Origin: Mesostigma viride
Taxonomy: Eukaryota; Streptophyta; Mesostigmatophyceae; Mesostigmatales; Mesostigmataceae
Direction of reading: 5' to 3'
NCBI GenBank assembly: GCA_009746045.1
Contig: RPFO01000891.1
Span: 255,001-319,000, forward strand
Length of the DNA: 64,000 nt
Shown here: positions 63,708 to 64,000 of the stretch, piece after piece
Layout: each line of letters opens with the position of its first letter
Numbering within the stretch: the first letter of the stretch is position 1
Made by a program: the position numbers and the translations under genes
The notes under the pieces: model-generated
The model's input: the letters and a program-made list of their open reading frames with translations, nothing else
Told to the model about the DNA's origin: nothing
Databases searched by the model: none

Positions 63708-64000
63708 CTGGCAGGTCCGTCCAGGACACGAGCGGTGCAAGCAGCACAGGAGTTGCAAGTTTTAGGGGGAGCCGCGGAGTGAACAAACAAGTGTGCTGGG
63801 GCGAAACCGCGCTTCTGAGCGTGGGAGACGATTGGCCGAGGAAAGCTGGTTAAATCTGACTTTGCAAACTGACATACTACCCCAATCCAACCTACACTTC
63901 ATCCAAAACCAATGCTGCTGATGTGTGGGAGCAGAGGTAAGGTGCCACAGGTGTGTGCTGCTTTGCTGCAGCCATACAGTCAGCCTGCGGCGGCAGTAGG
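63708..64000. other. Upstream intron or coding sequence of the coiled-coil gene
   Basis: No further exon could be fixed. The minus-strand frame of the 63633-63707 exon stays open for some 17 codons upstream, so the exon may begin further right than the chosen acceptor. Confidence 0.3.

Overview
This is a eukaryotic nuclear window. Three host genes can be read through spliceosomal introns, and everything between them is packed with nested transposable elements and long simple-sequence arrays. The diphthamide gene ends in the plant-type YPMDYYA motif, the leftmost gene resembles the plant/animal TMEM245 family, and TGTAA-like 3' signals occur. A green alga (chlorophyte) is the most likely source. 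That placement is an inference.

1-2.3 kb: the first two exons of a TMEM245-like membrane-protein gene (minus strand), split by an intron filled with about 700 bp of (GGTC)n. 3.7-12.6 kb: a complete 11-exon DPH1 gene (plus strand; diphthamide synthesis on eEF2). Every exon phase closes to one 492-residue protein, and intron 1 has a GC donor. 13.5-24.7 kb: decayed LINE sequence and an L1-ORF1-like retroposon broken by two DNA transposons. 25.1-30.2 kb: mostly single-copy sequence with one unrecognised ORF. 30.2-33.8 kb: LINE tails, two copies of a B-box SINE, and ORF1 retroposon copies.

33.76-54.38 kb is one Gypsy-type LTR retrotransposon. It has 704-bp LTRs, TG...CA ends, a TCGCC target duplication, an initiator-Met-tRNA-like primer site, gag-PR-RT-RNaseH-integrase-chromodomain, and an extra 396-codon ORF of unknown function. 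A 10.8-kb CACTA-type element (38838-49618) interrupts pol, and a 479-bp CACTA MITE sits in the 3' LTR. The Gypsy element itself lies inside an ORF1 retroposon copy that also carries a TTAA-target transposon (54489-56189). The order of insertions can be read from the nesting.

56.2-61.0 kb holds nearly intact copies of the ORF1 retroposon. They have a 5' leader, two overlapping ORFs, a 3' UTR and a fixed 3' terminus with a short-repeat tail, but no reverse transcriptase. They look like an algal counterpart of mammalian HAL1 (half-L1) elements. 61.4-63.7 kb: the last three exons of a coiled-coil protein gene (minus strand). Its penultimate intron holds a retroposon 3' end whose tail has become a (GAAT)n array of about 128 units.

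The most unusual observations are the ORF1-only retroposon family with a conserved +1 ORF overlap, a 16-bp LINE insertion with a perfect 9-bp target duplication, two TTAA elements at the same position of two retroposon copies, and the unknown third ORF of the Gypsy element.
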